Counted from the first letter of the stretch, positions 15,612 through 25,088 are shown. The stretch: DNA of 64,000 bases from CAXQUZ01 sp942491145 (GCA_942491145.1 CALOBC010000035.1:62001-126000); one strand, 5' to 3'. A program made the numbers and translations. The notes: generated from the sequence alone by a model not told the origin.

Positions 15612-18311
15612 TCAGGCCACCATCTCCGCCACCTCGTCCGACGTCCCACTGTGGCTCGCCTCGCCCAAGCTCAGCGGCACCTCGATGACAAACTGGGCGC
15701 CTCCAGAGTAGTTGTCGTCGTAGGACAAGCTCCCGCCGATGTCGAACACCACCTTGTGGGCCAGCGACAGCCCCAGGCCTAGGCCCTTGCCTTGGGACTT
15801 GGTCGTCTTGAAGGGCGCAAATAGGTCCGCACGGAACGAGGCCGGCACGCCCGGGCCGTCGTCCCGCACCTTGACCACCACTTCGTCGCCCACCCGCTCG
15901 GTCACGATGGTCACGGTCCCGCCGGTCTGCATCGCCTCGAAGGCGTTCTTCGCCAAGTTTGTAAACACCATCAGCAGGCGGCTCGGCACACACCGAATCG
16001 GCAGCTCTTCGTCGGTCAGATGAAGGTCGACAATGCTGTCTGCACGGAGCTTTCCGAACATCCGAATCGCCGAGCGAATCACGTTGTTCATGTCCATCGC
16101 TTGCAGCTCATTGGTGCCCTGGTGGGCATAGGCCTTGAGCTCACCCGTGATGCCAAGCGACGCCTCCGACGCTTCCATCATGATCTTCGCCAGCTCGATG
16201 ATCTCTTCGTAGTCTTCGGCGCAGACCTCTTCAGGCTCGTCGCGCACCATCTCGACCAGCTCCACCAGCGGCACGGCGCCGTTGAAGATCATGTTCATGT
16301 AGTTGTGCAGCTCGTGGAAGATGCCCGCCGCCAGGTCGCCCAGCGCCCGCAGCTTCTCCGACGCGATGAGCTTCTCTTTTTCGCGGTGGATGGCGTCCAG
16401 GGCGTCCTGCAGCTCCACCGACTTCTCGCGAATGCGCTCGATGAGTTGATCGTGCTCGAACAAGTTGCGCACCCGCGCCCGCAGCTCTTCGGGATCGAAG
16501 GGCTTGCCGATGTAGTCGTTGGCGCCGACCTCCAGACCCTCGATCTTGTTCGTCCGACCGCCCCGGGCCGTCAGCAAGATGACCGGCAGCATGTTGGTCG
16601 CCGGGTCGGTCTTGATGCGGCGACACAGCTCCACACCCGAGATACCCGGCATCATCACGTCACTGATGACCATGTCCACCTTCGAGCTCGCCAGCCGCTC
16701 CAGCGCCCGCTCCCCACAGTCTGCGGTGTAGAGGTTGAACTCCCCACCCAAGATCTTGCACGCCAGGCGCACGAGCTTGTGGTTGTCGTCCACCACCAGA
16801 ATCCACTTCGCCTTGGGGTTCTCGCAGGGGAGCACCTCAGGGTTCTGGTTGTGTTCCAGCACCAAGTCGGCGACCGCAAGCTGCTGCATTGCCTCGACGG
16901 CTTGGGACCGCCGCCCACCGGGGCGTGCGGCCGACGTCGCCGCCTTCTTGGGCAGCACCACCCGGAAGATGGAGCCCTTGCCCTCTTCGCTCTCCAAGTG
17001 GACATCCCCACCGAGCACCCGGGAGTACTCCTGCACCATCGCCAGCCCGATGCCGGTGCCCTTCACCCCATTGCGGGTCTGGGCCTCGTCCACCTGGCCG
17101 AAGCGCTGAAACACCAGCTCCTGGTTGGCGGGCGAGATGCCAATGCCCGTGTCTTCCACCCGAATCTCAAAGCTGTCCTCGGTCTCCCGGCTGGCGATCG
17201 TGATGGTGCCCCCGGCCGGCGTAAACTTCATGGCATTGCCCACAAGGTTCACCATGATCTGCTCAATCTTGTCGATGTCGCACGCCACCCGCAGCGTGGG
17301 CGTCTCACACTCCACCAGAAGCTCGATGTTGCGTTGCTGGCATGCGCCCCGGAACAACGACGCGGAGTACTCCAGCGTGTCCGGAATGTCGATGTCTGAC
17401 ATGTGCGCTTCCACATGGCCGGCCTCCACGCGGGAGAAGTCCAGCAGCATGTTCACCATCTTGAGCAACCGGTTGGCGTTGCCCCGCGCACCGTCGAGCA
17501 CCTCCACAATCTCCGGCTCCAGGTCGTTGCGCTCCTGCAGCGTGTGGGTGATCGGCGTGAGGATGAGGGTGAGCGGTGTGCGCAGCTCATGGCTGATGTT
17601 GGAGAAGAACTCGGTCTTCGCCCGGTCCAGCTCCCGCAGTCCGTTGTTGGCCAAGGCCAGCTCCACCTGGGCCAGCCGCTCCGCAAAGAACAGCTTGCAC
17701 ACCACGCGGTTGAGCACCAACCCAATGAACGTCAGCTCCACCAAGTAGAGCATGTCGCTGATGACTTGGGCCCCGCCCAGTCCGGCGCCGTGGAAGATGA
17801 ACTCCATCAGTGCCCGGCTGCCGATGAGGGCGCCTGAAGTCGCCAGGATCCAGGTCGCAGACGCCGGAAACAACGACGTAAAAGCGAAGAAGATCAAGAA
17901 GTAAGAGAAGAAGAAGTCTTCGCGGCTGTTGCGGGTCAGCTCCAGGACCGCCGCCCCGGTCGGGCCCATGATGCCGCCCACCAACACCAACATGGCCATG
18001 TGGTAGTGCTTGTGGAACAGCCCGCGCACGATGAAGTGTCGGTGCAGGAGCACCGCGGTCACTGCCACGGCGACGATGCTGCCGACGGGGAACAACAGGT
18101 CTGGGGACGAGACCAGCGCGAAGCCGCCGATCGCCGTGGGCATGACCACGACCGAGATCCAGATGAGAACGACTGTTCTAGAGAGGATCGTCTCTCGCTG
18201 TGCCTTGACCAGCTCTTCTGCGTGGGGACCGGTCAGCGGGTCGCGAAAGAGGTCGCCGGCATCGGCGATGAGGCCTCGGGCCTTCGCGCGGATTGTAGAC
18301 AAGATGGACAT
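15612..18311 (-). CDS. Membrane hybrid sensor with two kinase cores flanking a receiver
   Basis: 899 aa from the ATG at 18311, preceded by GGAGGG; an upstream frame to 18524 is unlikely. Six or so transmembrane helices span residues 45-205. First kinase core: His241 (ISHELRTP), HATPase with VEDTGIG near 385 and GTGIGLAM near 419. A receiver follows with Asp551 (VISDVMMPG) and a KPF Lys near 603. A coiled linker leads to a second kinase core with His666 (IFHELHN) and a second HATPase (RDDGPG, GLGLGLSLAHK). The second core matches phosphatase/kinase types in which HE[L]xN replaces HELRTP. The architecture kinase-receiver-kinase implies an internal relay. No DNA-binding output or separate regulator is adjacent. 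Confidence 0.9.
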   Translation of the reverse strand: MSILSTIRAKARGLIADAGDLFRDPLTGPHAEELVKAQRETILSRTVVLIWISVVVMPTAIGGFALVSSPDLLFPVGSIVAVAVTAVLLHRHFIVRGLFHKHYHMAMLVLVGGIMGPTGAAVLELTRNSREDFFFSYFLIFFAFTSLFPASATWILATSGALIGSRALMEFIFHGAGLGGAQVISDMLYLVELTFIGLVLNRVVCKLFFAERLAQVELALANNGLRELDRAKTEFFSNISHELRTPLTLILTPITHTLQERNDLEPEIVEVLDGARGNANRLLKMVNMLLDFSRVEAGHVEAHMSDIDIPDTLEYSASLFRGACQQRNIELLVECETPTLRVACDIDKIEQIMVNLVGNAMKFTPAGGTITIASRETEDSFEIRVEDTGIGISPANQELVFQRFGQVDEAQTRNGVKGTGIGLAMVQEYSRVLGGDVHLESEEGKGSIFRVVLPKKAATSAARPGGRRSQAVEAMQQLAVADLVLEHNQNPEVLPCENPKAKWILVVDDNHKLVRLACKILGGEFNLYTADCGERALERLASSKVDMVISDVMMPGISGVELCRRIKTDPATNMLPVILLTARGGRTNKIEGLEVGANDYIGKPFDPEELRARVRNLFEHDQLIERIREKSVELQDALDAIHREKEKLIASEKLRALGDLAAGIFHELHNYMNMIFNGAVPLVELVEMVRDEPEEVCAEDYEEIIELAKIMMEASEASLGITGELKAYAHQGTNELQAMDMNNVIRSAIRMFGKLRADSIVDLHLTDEELPIRCVPSRLLMVFTNLAKNAFEAMQTGGTVTIVTERVGDEVVVKVRDDGPGVPASFRADLFAPFKTTKSQGKGLGLGLSLAHKVVFDIGGSLSYDDNYSGGAQFVIEVPLSLGEASHSGTSDEVAEMVA

Positions 18312-18440
18312 GAGCCCTCCGATGAATCCTCGGCGCCATCGGTCCGGCGTCGATCGTCCTTGATGTTGCCCCTCGTGGGAGTTGCTTCCCGTTCCGATCC
18401 CTGGCTCGAAGCGTGGGCGTTGTCCCCGCAAGGAGTCACC

Positions 18441-19715
18441 ATGACCAGGATCGTTGTCACCGGAATCGGCCTGGTGCTGCCAGGCGCAGACACCAAAGAG
18501 GTCTTTTGGGACCACCTCGTCCACGGCCGCTCACAGCTGTCGATGGAAGAAGACCCCAACCAGCCGGGCAACCGGTTTGCCGTGGGTCGCGTGCAGAACT
18601 TCGACCCCAACCGCTACCTGGGTGAGGTCTCCGAGCGCTTTCGGGCCCACTACCCGCATGAGATCGCGCTGTACCTGTCGTCGATCTACAATGCCCGCAA
18701 CGACGCCGGCATCGACCTGGGGGCCCTGGACGCGGCCCGGGTGGGCATCTTTGATGGTGTCGCCCGCCCGTCTCTCGGCTTCTGGTACGACCGCATCCGC
18801 CGCGAGGCCCTCGACGCGCCGGACAAGGCGTGGTCCCGCAAGGACCTGAAGATCGCGCTGCCCGGCCAGGCGGTGGGTCTTGCCGCGTCGCTGCTCAAGG
18901 TGCGGGGGCCAGCGTATACGTATACATCGACGTGTTCTTCCGGCGCCGTGGCGATCGGCCATGCCTTTCGGGAGCTCCAGTCCGGGGCGGTCGATGTGGC
19001 GTTTGCGTCGGGTCATGAAGCGCCGCTGCTGCCCCCGCTGTTTGCGATGTACGACGACGCGGGGCTGATCAGCAAAGAACGGAACAACCCCGGGCTCGCC
19101 GTCTCGCCGTTTGTGAACCACTCCAACAACGCGTTTGGCGAGGGTGCGGTCACGCTGGTGCTCGAGACCTATGAGCACGCGATGAAGCGCGGAGCGACCA
19201 TTCTCGCCGAGATGGGTGGCTACAGCTACGGCAACAATGGGTACCACCCTACGTCCATCGATGTGTTGGGTGTGCGGCCCACCGAAGTGATCCAAGCACT
19301 GCTCGACAACGCAAAGGTGACCACCGATGACGTGGGCTTTGTGGTGGGCCATGGCAACGGCGTCCGGCGGAGTGATCTCTCCGAGGAGAACTACATGCGC
19401 CGGCTCTTTGACGAGCGGGCAGCAGACGTGCCCCTGGTCTCCGTGAAGCCCATCTTTGGCCACTCCCTGGGTTGTTCGAGCGCCACCAACGCCGCAGCAG
19501 TCGTGATGATGCTGCACAACAACCATGTCGCGTCAACCATCAACGTCGATCCCAAGGGACTCAAGCGGTGGTCCTGCCACTCGCCGTCCGAGGGCTCCCC
19601 GGAGCCCCAAGGACTCGGTGTGGCCATGAGCTACGGCATGGGTGGCCAGAACGCGGCGCTGTTGTTCAGTCGCGGTGAGCTGGCCCAGTCCGGTGGTCTG
19701 CGCAACGTCGGCTGA
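18441..19715 (+). CDS. Beta-ketoacyl-ACP synthase II-like (FabF-type)
   Basis: 424 aa from an ATG after AAGGAG. Thiolase fold with catalytic Cys165 in YTSTCSSGA, His304 in VVGHGNGVRR (in place of the usual AHGTGT) and His341 in PIFGHSLGCSSA. The Cys-His-His triad is therefore present, but the surrounding motifs are divergent, so it is probably dedicated to a specialised product rather than housekeeping FabF. It heads a same-strand run of six genes ending at 24548 (CoA-transferase-like, KAS III, two SDR-type reductases and an unknown). A short palindrome GTATACGTATAC sits at 18914-18925, upstream of the Cys codon. Confidence 0.88.
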   Translation: MTRIVVTGIGLVLPGADTKEVFWDHLVHGRSQLSMEEDPNQPGNRFAVGRVQNFDPNRYLGEVSERFRAHYPHEIALYLSSIYNARNDAGIDLGALDAARVGIFDGVARPSLGFWYDRIRREALDAPDKAWSRKDLKIALPGQAVGLAASLLKVRGPAYTYTSTCSSGAVAIGHAFRELQSGAVDVAFASGHEAPLLPPLFAMYDDAGLISKERNNPGLAVSPFVNHSNNAFGEGAVTLVLETYEHAMKRGATILAEMGGYSYGNNGYHPTSIDVLGVRPTEVIQALLDNAKVTTDDVGFVVGHGNGVRRSDLSEENYMRRLFDERAADVPLVSVKPIFGHSLGCSSATNAAAVVMMLHNNHVASTINVDPKGLKRWSCHSPSEGSPEPQGLGVAMSYGMGGQNAALLFSRGELAQSGGLRNVG

Positions 19716-19909
19716 GCCCCACGCGGCGGTCCAGGAGCGCGCCGCTGGTCGGATCGCCACTGGTCGGATCGCCACTGGGCCGGTCTTCGGTGGAAAGGGC
19801 GCTGCAGGGGCGGATCGCTGCCTGTCGCGGCGTGCTTGCGCTCAAGATTCTGAGCCGGGTTCCGCAATGGCGGGGGCACCGCGGGCCCATCGCAGTGCCA
19901 GGAGCGCTG

Positions 19910-21652
19910 TTGACCCGTCCCAGCCCCCCAGATCCCGCGTTGCTGGCCGCCATCACGGCCCACGTGCAACCGGGCATGCACCTACACTTTGCCTCGACCC
20001 CGTCCCGCTCCAATGCGGCGATTGAGGCCTTGGCGACGGTGTTTCGGGGCACAGATCCACGCTTCGTGCTCAGCGCCACGGGCTTTCACAGCACCGCCCA
20101 CTTGCTCGCGATGCAGCGGCTGGGCCGGCGCTATGTGGCGAGCTTCTTTGGCGACAACTATCCCGGGCCACGGCCCAACCGCTTGTACACGACGCTGCGG
20201 TCCGAGGGCGCCGACATCGAGATCTGGTCCTTGGGCGCGATGGTCGCGGCGTTTCGGGCGGGCGCGATGGGCCTGAGCTGGGGCATGACCCGCTCGCTGG
20301 TGGGCTCGTCGATGGGACAAGAGCTGGTGTCCCGGGGCATGGCCCGCTGGATGCCCGAGTGCCCAGACCAGGCGATGGTGGCGGCACTTCGCCCCGATGT
20401 GACCGTGGTCCACGGGCTCGTGGCCGACACCCAAGGTCGGGTGCTGATGGGCAGCCCGCTGTGTGAAGGCGCCTGGAGTGCGCTGGCGGCCCGGTCCGGG
20501 GTGATCGCAACGGTGGAGGCGATCGTCTCCCCGGACGTCATCGACGCCAACCCCGCCGCGATGCCCGTCCCCGCCCACCGCATGCTCGCGGTCTGTGTGG
20601 CGCCCCAGGGTGCCCTGCCTCAGCCCCTTCCCGGGATCGAGGGGGTCCACCCGGGCTATGACGATGACTTTGACGCCTACCGTGCCTGGCGCACCCGCAG
20701 CCTAGAGCCCGAAGCGGCCGCTGCTTACGCCGCCCAGCTCTGGGGAGAGACCCCTGCGGACGCGGCCACGCCATCCTTTGTGAGCCGACGACCTGTGCCG
20801 CCCCGTGATGCCCGGCCCCGGGCCCCCCAGCGTGTGCCGGATGCCGATGTGCGGCGGATCCTGCTCGCCGCTCGGTGGATCGAGGAACGGGTCCAAGATG
20901 GCAACCACCGCGCCATTCTCGCTGGAATTGGCCAGAGCTTTCTCGCTTGTCGAATCGCCAGCTCCCGGCTGCAGGCCGCTGGTCTCGACGTGCCGGTGAT
21001 GGTGGAGACGGGGCTGTACGGGGTGCCCGCCATCGACAATGGCCACCCCTTCTTGCTGTCGGGCACCAACATGCGGGGCGCACGGCGGCTCAGCTCCGTC
21101 GAGGACGTGCTCCAGACCCTGACCTGCGGCAGCGACGCCCGCTGTCTCGGGGTGATCGGCGCCGGTGAGATCGACGACCACGGGCGGGTCAACAGCACGT
21201 GGGCCAAGGACGGCAGCTTGCTGGTCGGGTCCGGTGGGGCCAACGACATCGCCAGTGCCGCGGCTGAGGTGATCGTGCTGGCCCCCGCGTCTTCCCGGCG
21301 CTTGGTGCCAGAGGTCTCCTTCATCACCAGCCCCGGCGGTGCGGTCTCCAGCATTGTGACGGAGCTGGGGGTCCTGCATCGCACGGACTGTGCAGACACA
21401 ACCTGGACTCTGGTGCAGGCCCTCGACCTGCCGACCGACGAAGGGACCCCACAGCATCCGGGGGATGCGATGCGGGCCTGTTGCCCTTGGACTGGACTCC
21501 AGATCAGCGACGACCGTGCCGAAGACATCTCCCAAGCTGAACGCCGGCTGTTGATGCTGGCTGACCCGAGCGCCATGTATTGGCGAAGGAGCACCTCATG
21601 CAGCGAGTCCGCATCACCGGCGTCGGTCGTTACCTCCCGGAGCGCCTGCTGA
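19910..21652 (+). CDS. Fused alpha/beta CoA-transferase-like protein
   Basis: 580 aa from a TTG at 19910 preceded by AGGAG; a GTG at 19790 is the alternative. Two halves resemble the alpha and beta subunits of family I CoA-transferases: the first begins VQPGMHLHFASTPSRSN, and the second, after a Pro/Arg-rich linker near residue 310, includes VMVETGLYGVPAIDNGHP and a Gly-rich SGGANDIASAAAE. I could not place the catalytic Glu with certainty. In this operon it may exchange CoA between a starter acid and a donor, or release the product. The 3' end overlaps the KAS III start by 55 bases, so the last 18 codons may be a read-on tail. The upstream 19745-19778 region holds a tandem 15-base repeat. 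Confidence 0.72.
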   Translation: MTRPSPPDPALLAAITAHVQPGMHLHFASTPSRSNAAIEALATVFRGTDPRFVLSATGFHSTAHLLAMQRLGRRYVASFFGDNYPGPRPNRLYTTLRSEGADIEIWSLGAMVAAFRAGAMGLSWGMTRSLVGSSMGQELVSRGMARWMPECPDQAMVAALRPDVTVVHGLVADTQGRVLMGSPLCEGAWSALAARSGVIATVEAIVSPDVIDANPAAMPVPAHRMLAVCVAPQGALPQPLPGIEGVHPGYDDDFDAYRAWRTRSLEPEAAAAYAAQLWGETPADAATPSFVSRRPVPPRDARPRAPQRVPDADVRRILLAARWIEERVQDGNHRAILAGIGQSFLACRIASSRLQAAGLDVPVMVETGLYGVPAIDNGHPFLLSGTNMRGARRLSSVEDVLQTLTCGSDARCLGVIGAGEIDDHGRVNSTWAKDGSLLVGSGGANDIASAAAEVIVLAPASSRRLVPEVSFITSPGGAVSSIVTELGVLHRTDCADTTWTLVQALDLPTDEGTPQHPGDAMRACCPWTGLQISDDRAEDISQAERRLLMLADPSAMYWRRSTSCSESASPASVVTSRSAC

Positions 21653-22539
21653 ACAACACGGAGCTGCCCGCCCTCGACAAGCCCATCACCGATGAGCAGA
21701 TCGAGCGGATCGGGGTGCACAGTCGGGGTTGGGCGTCGGATGAAGAGTCGATAGACCACATGGCTGCCGCGGCTGCCCTGAGTGCCCTCGAAGCCGCAGG
21801 ACGCAGCGCCAAAGACCTGGACTTTATCGTTCTCGCGAACTGGACCCAGCGTCGATTCTTCCCAGACTTTGCGGCGCGGGTGCAGCATCGCTTGGATGCC
21901 CCCCAGGCCTTTGCGTTTGATGTGAGCACCGCGTGTGCGGGGTTTGCCTTCGGCGCGGGTGTGGCCCGGGGCCTGCTGCAGCTCCCCCAAAACAAGATTG
22001 GGCTGGTGGTCGCGTCGGAGACCACGTCTCGGCGAGCTCGCCCTCAGAGCAAGGCCACGTTGGTCTTCGGGGATGCCGCTGGGGCTTGGGTTGTGGAGGG
22101 GGGCGAGGGTGCCGGTGGTGAGCTGCTCGACGTGGAGATGATGACGGATGGCCGCCACGCCGACGCGATGGAGATTGATGGGCAGGGCCATGTGCGCACC
22201 CACATCGACCAGAAGACGCTGCAGAACCTGGCGATCCACAGCTTCCGGACCGCGAGCGACCGGGTGTTGGACCGCGCGGGCCTGACGCTCGACGATCTGG
22301 ACTGGATCGTGCCCCACTCGGGCACGGCGGGCATTCAAGCCTTGCTGCTGCGCACTCTGAAAGTTGATCCTGCGAAGGTTCTCGTGAACTTCCCTGAGGT
22401 CGGCAATGTGTCCAGCGCGGCCATTCCGGTGGCCCTAGACGACTTCATGAAGCGTGGCATCATCAAGTCGGGTGACTTGATCCTCTCCCCCACCACAGGC
22501 AGCGGTTGGTACGCGGCAGCCATGCTGTATCGGGCTTAA
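21598..22539 (+). CDS. Beta-ketoacyl-ACP synthase III (FabH-type)
   Basis: 313 aa from the ATG at 21598, preceded by AAGGAG. A complete KAS III triad is visible: Cys113 (STACAGFAFG), His240 (VPHSGTAGI) and Asn270 (VGNVSSAAIP). It would condense an acyl-CoA starter with malonyl-ACP, or transfer an acyl group. Its intact triad contrasts with the KAS III-like protein at 1887. It overlaps the end of the CoA-transferase-like gene and is followed after two bases by a ketoreductase-type SDR, fitting a starter-unit role in a short FAS-like pathway. Confidence 0.9.
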   Translation: MQRVRITGVGRYLPERLLNNTELPALDKPITDEQIERIGVHSRGWASDEESIDHMAAAAALSALEAAGRSAKDLDFIVLANWTQRRFFPDFAARVQHRLDAPQAFAFDVSTACAGFAFGAGVARGLLQLPQNKIGLVVASETTSRRARPQSKATLVFGDAAGAWVVEGGEGAGGELLDVEMMTDGRHADAMEIDGQGHVRTHIDQKTLQNLAIHSFRTASDRVLDRAGLTLDDLDWIVPHSGTAGIQALLLRTLKVDPAKVLVNFPEVGNVSSAAIPVALDDFMKRGIIKSGDLILSPTTGSGWYAAAMLYRA

Positions 22540-22541
22540 AC

Positions 22542-23288
22542 ATGCGCATTGTTGTCTCTGGTGTCACATCTGGCATCGGCCGGGCCCTTGTGGGTCAGCT
22601 CGTTGAGCGCGGCCACGAAGTCTGGGGTCTGGGCCGCAAAAAAAGGGCCCTAAACACACTCGAACAGGAGCATGGGGGGCGCTTCCGTGGGATCACGGTG
22701 GACTTGTCCGTGCCCAAGCAGCGTGAGGCTGTGTTTGCAGAACACTTCGGGGCCGGGTCTTCATCGGGGGAAGCTGGCGCGTCCGGAGCCCTCGAGATTG
22801 ACGCGCTGGTCAACAACGCGGCGCTGTGCACATGGTCGAAGAGCCTTGCGCTCTCCGATGCGGTCTGGAGCGATCTGTTGCAGACCAACTTGTTGGCGGT
22901 CATCGCACTCACCCGGGCCGTGGTCCCCCGGCTGGTTCCCGGCGGGCAGATCATCAGCGTGTCCTCGGTGGCCGCGCGCCATGTCGCCCATCCGGCATTC
23001 GGGCCGTACGCGCTCACCAAGGCGGCGCTCGACCACTTTAGCGAGAGCTTGCGGCTGGAGCTGGCCCCCAAGGGTGTGCGGGTCGGCACGATCTCTCCGG
23101 GGCTCGTCGACACGGAGATCTACAGCAAGATCGATGGCTTCGAGACCATGGAGAAGCGGCTGCGGGACGGCATTCCCCGGTGGCTGAGCTCCGGTGAAGT
23201 GGCCCAGTCCTTGTGTTGGATGCTGGAGCAGCCCCGGCACATCCAAGTGACCAACCTCACCATGTTGCCCACGGGCCAGCCCCGCTGA
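22542..23288 (+). CDS. Short-chain dehydrogenase/reductase
   Basis: 248 aa from the ATG at 22542, two bases after the KAS III stop. Cofactor motif SGVTSGIGRA, NNAA at the fourth strand, catalytic Ser in SVSSVAA and Tyr-x3-Lys in YALTKAA, so it is a classical SDR. In this operon the expected role is NADPH-dependent reduction of a beta-ketoacyl intermediate. The C-terminus ends near TMLPTGQPR without an extra domain. Reductases of other pathways share these motifs, so the substrate is inferred from context only. Confidence 0.87.
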   Translation: MRIVVSGVTSGIGRALVGQLVERGHEVWGLGRKKRALNTLEQEHGGRFRGITVDLSVPKQREAVFAEHFGAGSSSGEAGASGALEIDALVNNAALCTWSKSLALSDAVWSDLLQTNLLAVIALTRAVVPRLVPGGQIISVSSVAARHVAHPAFGPYALTKAALDHFSESLRLELAPKGVRVGTISPGLVDTEIYSKIDGFETMEKRLRDGIPRWLSSGEVAQSLCWMLEQPRHIQVTNLTMLPTGQPR

Positions 23289-23316
23289 CCAGGGCTCACC
23301 GAGCGCCGAGGACTCC

Positions 23317-23772
23317 ATGACCACTCCTTCCACCGATGCCACCCCACCCGCTCTGAAAGCGGCATCCGAGGGCTTTCTCGATGGCATCTTCGGGCCGGGC
23401 ATGGGCGCACGCCACACGGCCTTTGTCGAGCGCTTGGGCGAGCCCACCCTCCGCGATGGGCTGCACCGCTACCATGTGCTGGAGTCCGACGAGCGCTGGT
23501 TGTCCATTGAGGACAACTACCTATTGGGCATGACGGTGCTGTGTGCGACCGGTGACTTTGCGCCGGCGTCGATGTTTGCGATGACCTTGATGCACCGCGA
23601 CGTGCCCAAGGAGCGTATCTTCGCGGCGGTCGCCCGACTCGAGATGTGGGTGGGCGGCATCCGTGCGGCGACCGCACTGGGCCACATGCGCAAGGCGGTG
23701 CGGACCTACGAGAAGCACGGCATGGCGGCCATGGCCGGGTGGTTTCCCGAGCCTGCGGGGAGTGCACCATGA
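23317..23772 (+). CDS. Unknown helical protein in biosynthetic operon
   Basis: 151 aa with mostly alpha-helical composition. The stretch LSIEDNYLLGMTVLCATGDF, then helices rich in Met and Ala, weakly recalls carboxymuconolactone decarboxylase/AhpD-fold proteins, but the CxxC of AhpD is absent. There is no signal peptide. Its stop overlaps the next start by four bases (ATGA), so it is made with the FabI-like reductase. A dehydratase or cyclase would be needed in the pathway and this is the only unassigned gene, but nothing in the sequence shows such activity. Confidence 0.7.
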   Translation: MTTPSTDATPPALKAASEGFLDGIFGPGMGARHTAFVERLGEPTLRDGLHRYHVLESDERWLSIEDNYLLGMTVLCATGDFAPASMFAMTLMHRDVPKERIFAAVARLEMWVGGIRAATALGHMRKAVRTYEKHGMAAMAGWFPEPAGSAP

Positions 23773-24548
23773 GCGCCCAGCAGCCCCGGGTGGGCCTGGT
23801 GCTCGGCGCCTCCGGCCCCCTCAGTGTGGGGTGGGCCATCGCCCAACAGCTCGCGAGCGACGGTGCTGAGGTGGCCATCACCGCCAGGCCAGCTCGGTGT
23901 GAAGGGCTGCGGGATGCCAGTGATGAAGCGGGCTTTGCCGGACTCTGGGGCGTGGATGCCGCCGAGCCCGAGACCCTCGATGCTTGCCTCGCCGAGCTGG
24001 ACCGCCGGTGGGGGCGGCTGGACTTCCTGGTCCACACGTGGATGCAGGTGCCCGCGGGGGTGCTGTCCCAGCCGCTGAGGGATGTGCGCCGGGAAGACTT
24101 CGACCTGGCCATGGGTGCGGGTGTGTTCGGCTTTGTCAGTGCGGCCTCCCGGGCCCAGCCCATGCTCGCGAAGTCGCCGGCCCCTCGGGTGGTGACGCTG
24201 ACCTCGGCGTGTCGCCAGCGCATGACCCCGCGGTACCATCTGGCGGGCATCGCCAAGGCGGCGCTGGATGGGGCGCTCATCTATGTGGCCCAAGAACTTG
24301 GTGAGCACGGCATTGCGTGCAATGCGGTCAGCTTCTCGTTGATCGCCACACCGGGGGCGGAGAAGGTGGTGGGTGTGGATGCTGTGGCGTCCACGTCGGC
24401 CTGGCTGGCGAAGAAGGCACCGCTGAAGGGTGGGGTGGACGGCGAGGCAGTGGCCGGTGCGGTCGCATGGTTGTGCAGCCCGATGGCACGGGGCATCACG
24501 GCCGAGACCATCGAGGTCGATGGCGGCTTCTCCAAGCGGTATCTGTAG
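23769..24548 (+). CDS. Enoyl-ACP reductase (FabI-type SDR)
   Basis: 259 aa. The N-terminal motif GASGPLSVGWAIAQQL matches the FabI-type NAD-binding loop (GxxxxxSxxxxIA). The active-site spacing is Tyr-x6-Lys (YHLAGIAK), diagnostic of FabI-type enoyl reductases rather than the YxxxK of ordinary SDRs. The C-terminus DGGFSKRYL is typical. It would reduce the enoyl intermediate, giving a saturated chain. It is the last gene of the operon; 163-bp repeats follow its stop at once. Confidence 0.85.
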   Translation: MSAQQPRVGLVLGASGPLSVGWAIAQQLASDGAEVAITARPARCEGLRDASDEAGFAGLWGVDAAEPETLDACLAELDRRWGRLDFLVHTWMQVPAGVLSQPLRDVRREDFDLAMGAGVFGFVSAASRAQPMLAKSPAPRVVTLTSACRQRMTPRYHLAGIAKAALDGALIYVAQELGEHGIACNAVSFSLIATPGAEKVVGVDAVASTSAWLAKKAPLKGGVDGEAVAGAVAWLCSPMARGITAETIEVDGGFSKRYL

Positions 24549-24555
24549 TTCCGAG

Positions 24556-25010
24556 GCTCGCAAGTAGCGAGCCACGGAACCACCGCATTCTTGGCGGGGG
24601 AAACCCCCGCGCCGCGCCCCGAGGGCGCTCCCCCACGGCATCCTCGTGCCGAGCATGCCGCCGTCCGGTCGGGGACCGGCCGGGTGTTGTCCATCGGTGG
24701 GGCTCAACTGGTTCATAGGCACGCCAGTAGCGAGCCTCGGAACCACCGCATTCTTGGCGGGGGAAACCCCCGCGCCGCGCCCCGAGGGCGCTCCCCCACG
24801 GCATCCTCGTGCCGAGCATGCCGCCGTCCGGTCGGGGACCGGCCGGGTGTCGTCCATCGGTTGGGCTTCACTGGTTGATCGGCTCGCCAGTAGCGAGCCA
24901 CGGAACCACCGCATTCTTGGCGGGGGAAACCCCCGCGCCGCGCCCCGAGGGCGCTCCCCCACGGCATCCTCGTGCCGAGCATGCCGCCGTCCGGTCGGGG
25001 ACTGGCCGGT
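24556..25010. repeat. Three tandem 163-bp structured repeats
   Basis: Three copies begin near 24556, 24719 and 24882, with an exact 163-base period (for instance AGTAGCGAG at 24563, 24726 and 24889). Copies 1 and 2 are complete; copy 3 stops after about 129 bases. Each copy holds several stem-loops: GGCTCGC/GCGAGCC flanking AGTA (copies 1 and 3), GCGGGGG-AAA-CCCCCGC (24594-24610 in copy 1), and CCGGTC/GACCGG. The tails vary a little and the core is almost invariant. The array starts 8 bases after the FabI-like stop. It may be a mobile intergenic repeat family, a transcription terminator/attenuator block, or a structured RNA. Confidence 0.92.
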
Positions 25011-25088
25011 TCAGCACATCGGAAGCGGAGGCGGGTCGGGCGAGGCGCCAGGACCGGTCGGATCTGTCCCATGCGCGCGAACAGGACA

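Noticed and set aside
24556..25010. CRISPR-like array
   Set aside because: The repeat unit is 163 bases with almost no unique spacer and only three copies; no cas gene is near.
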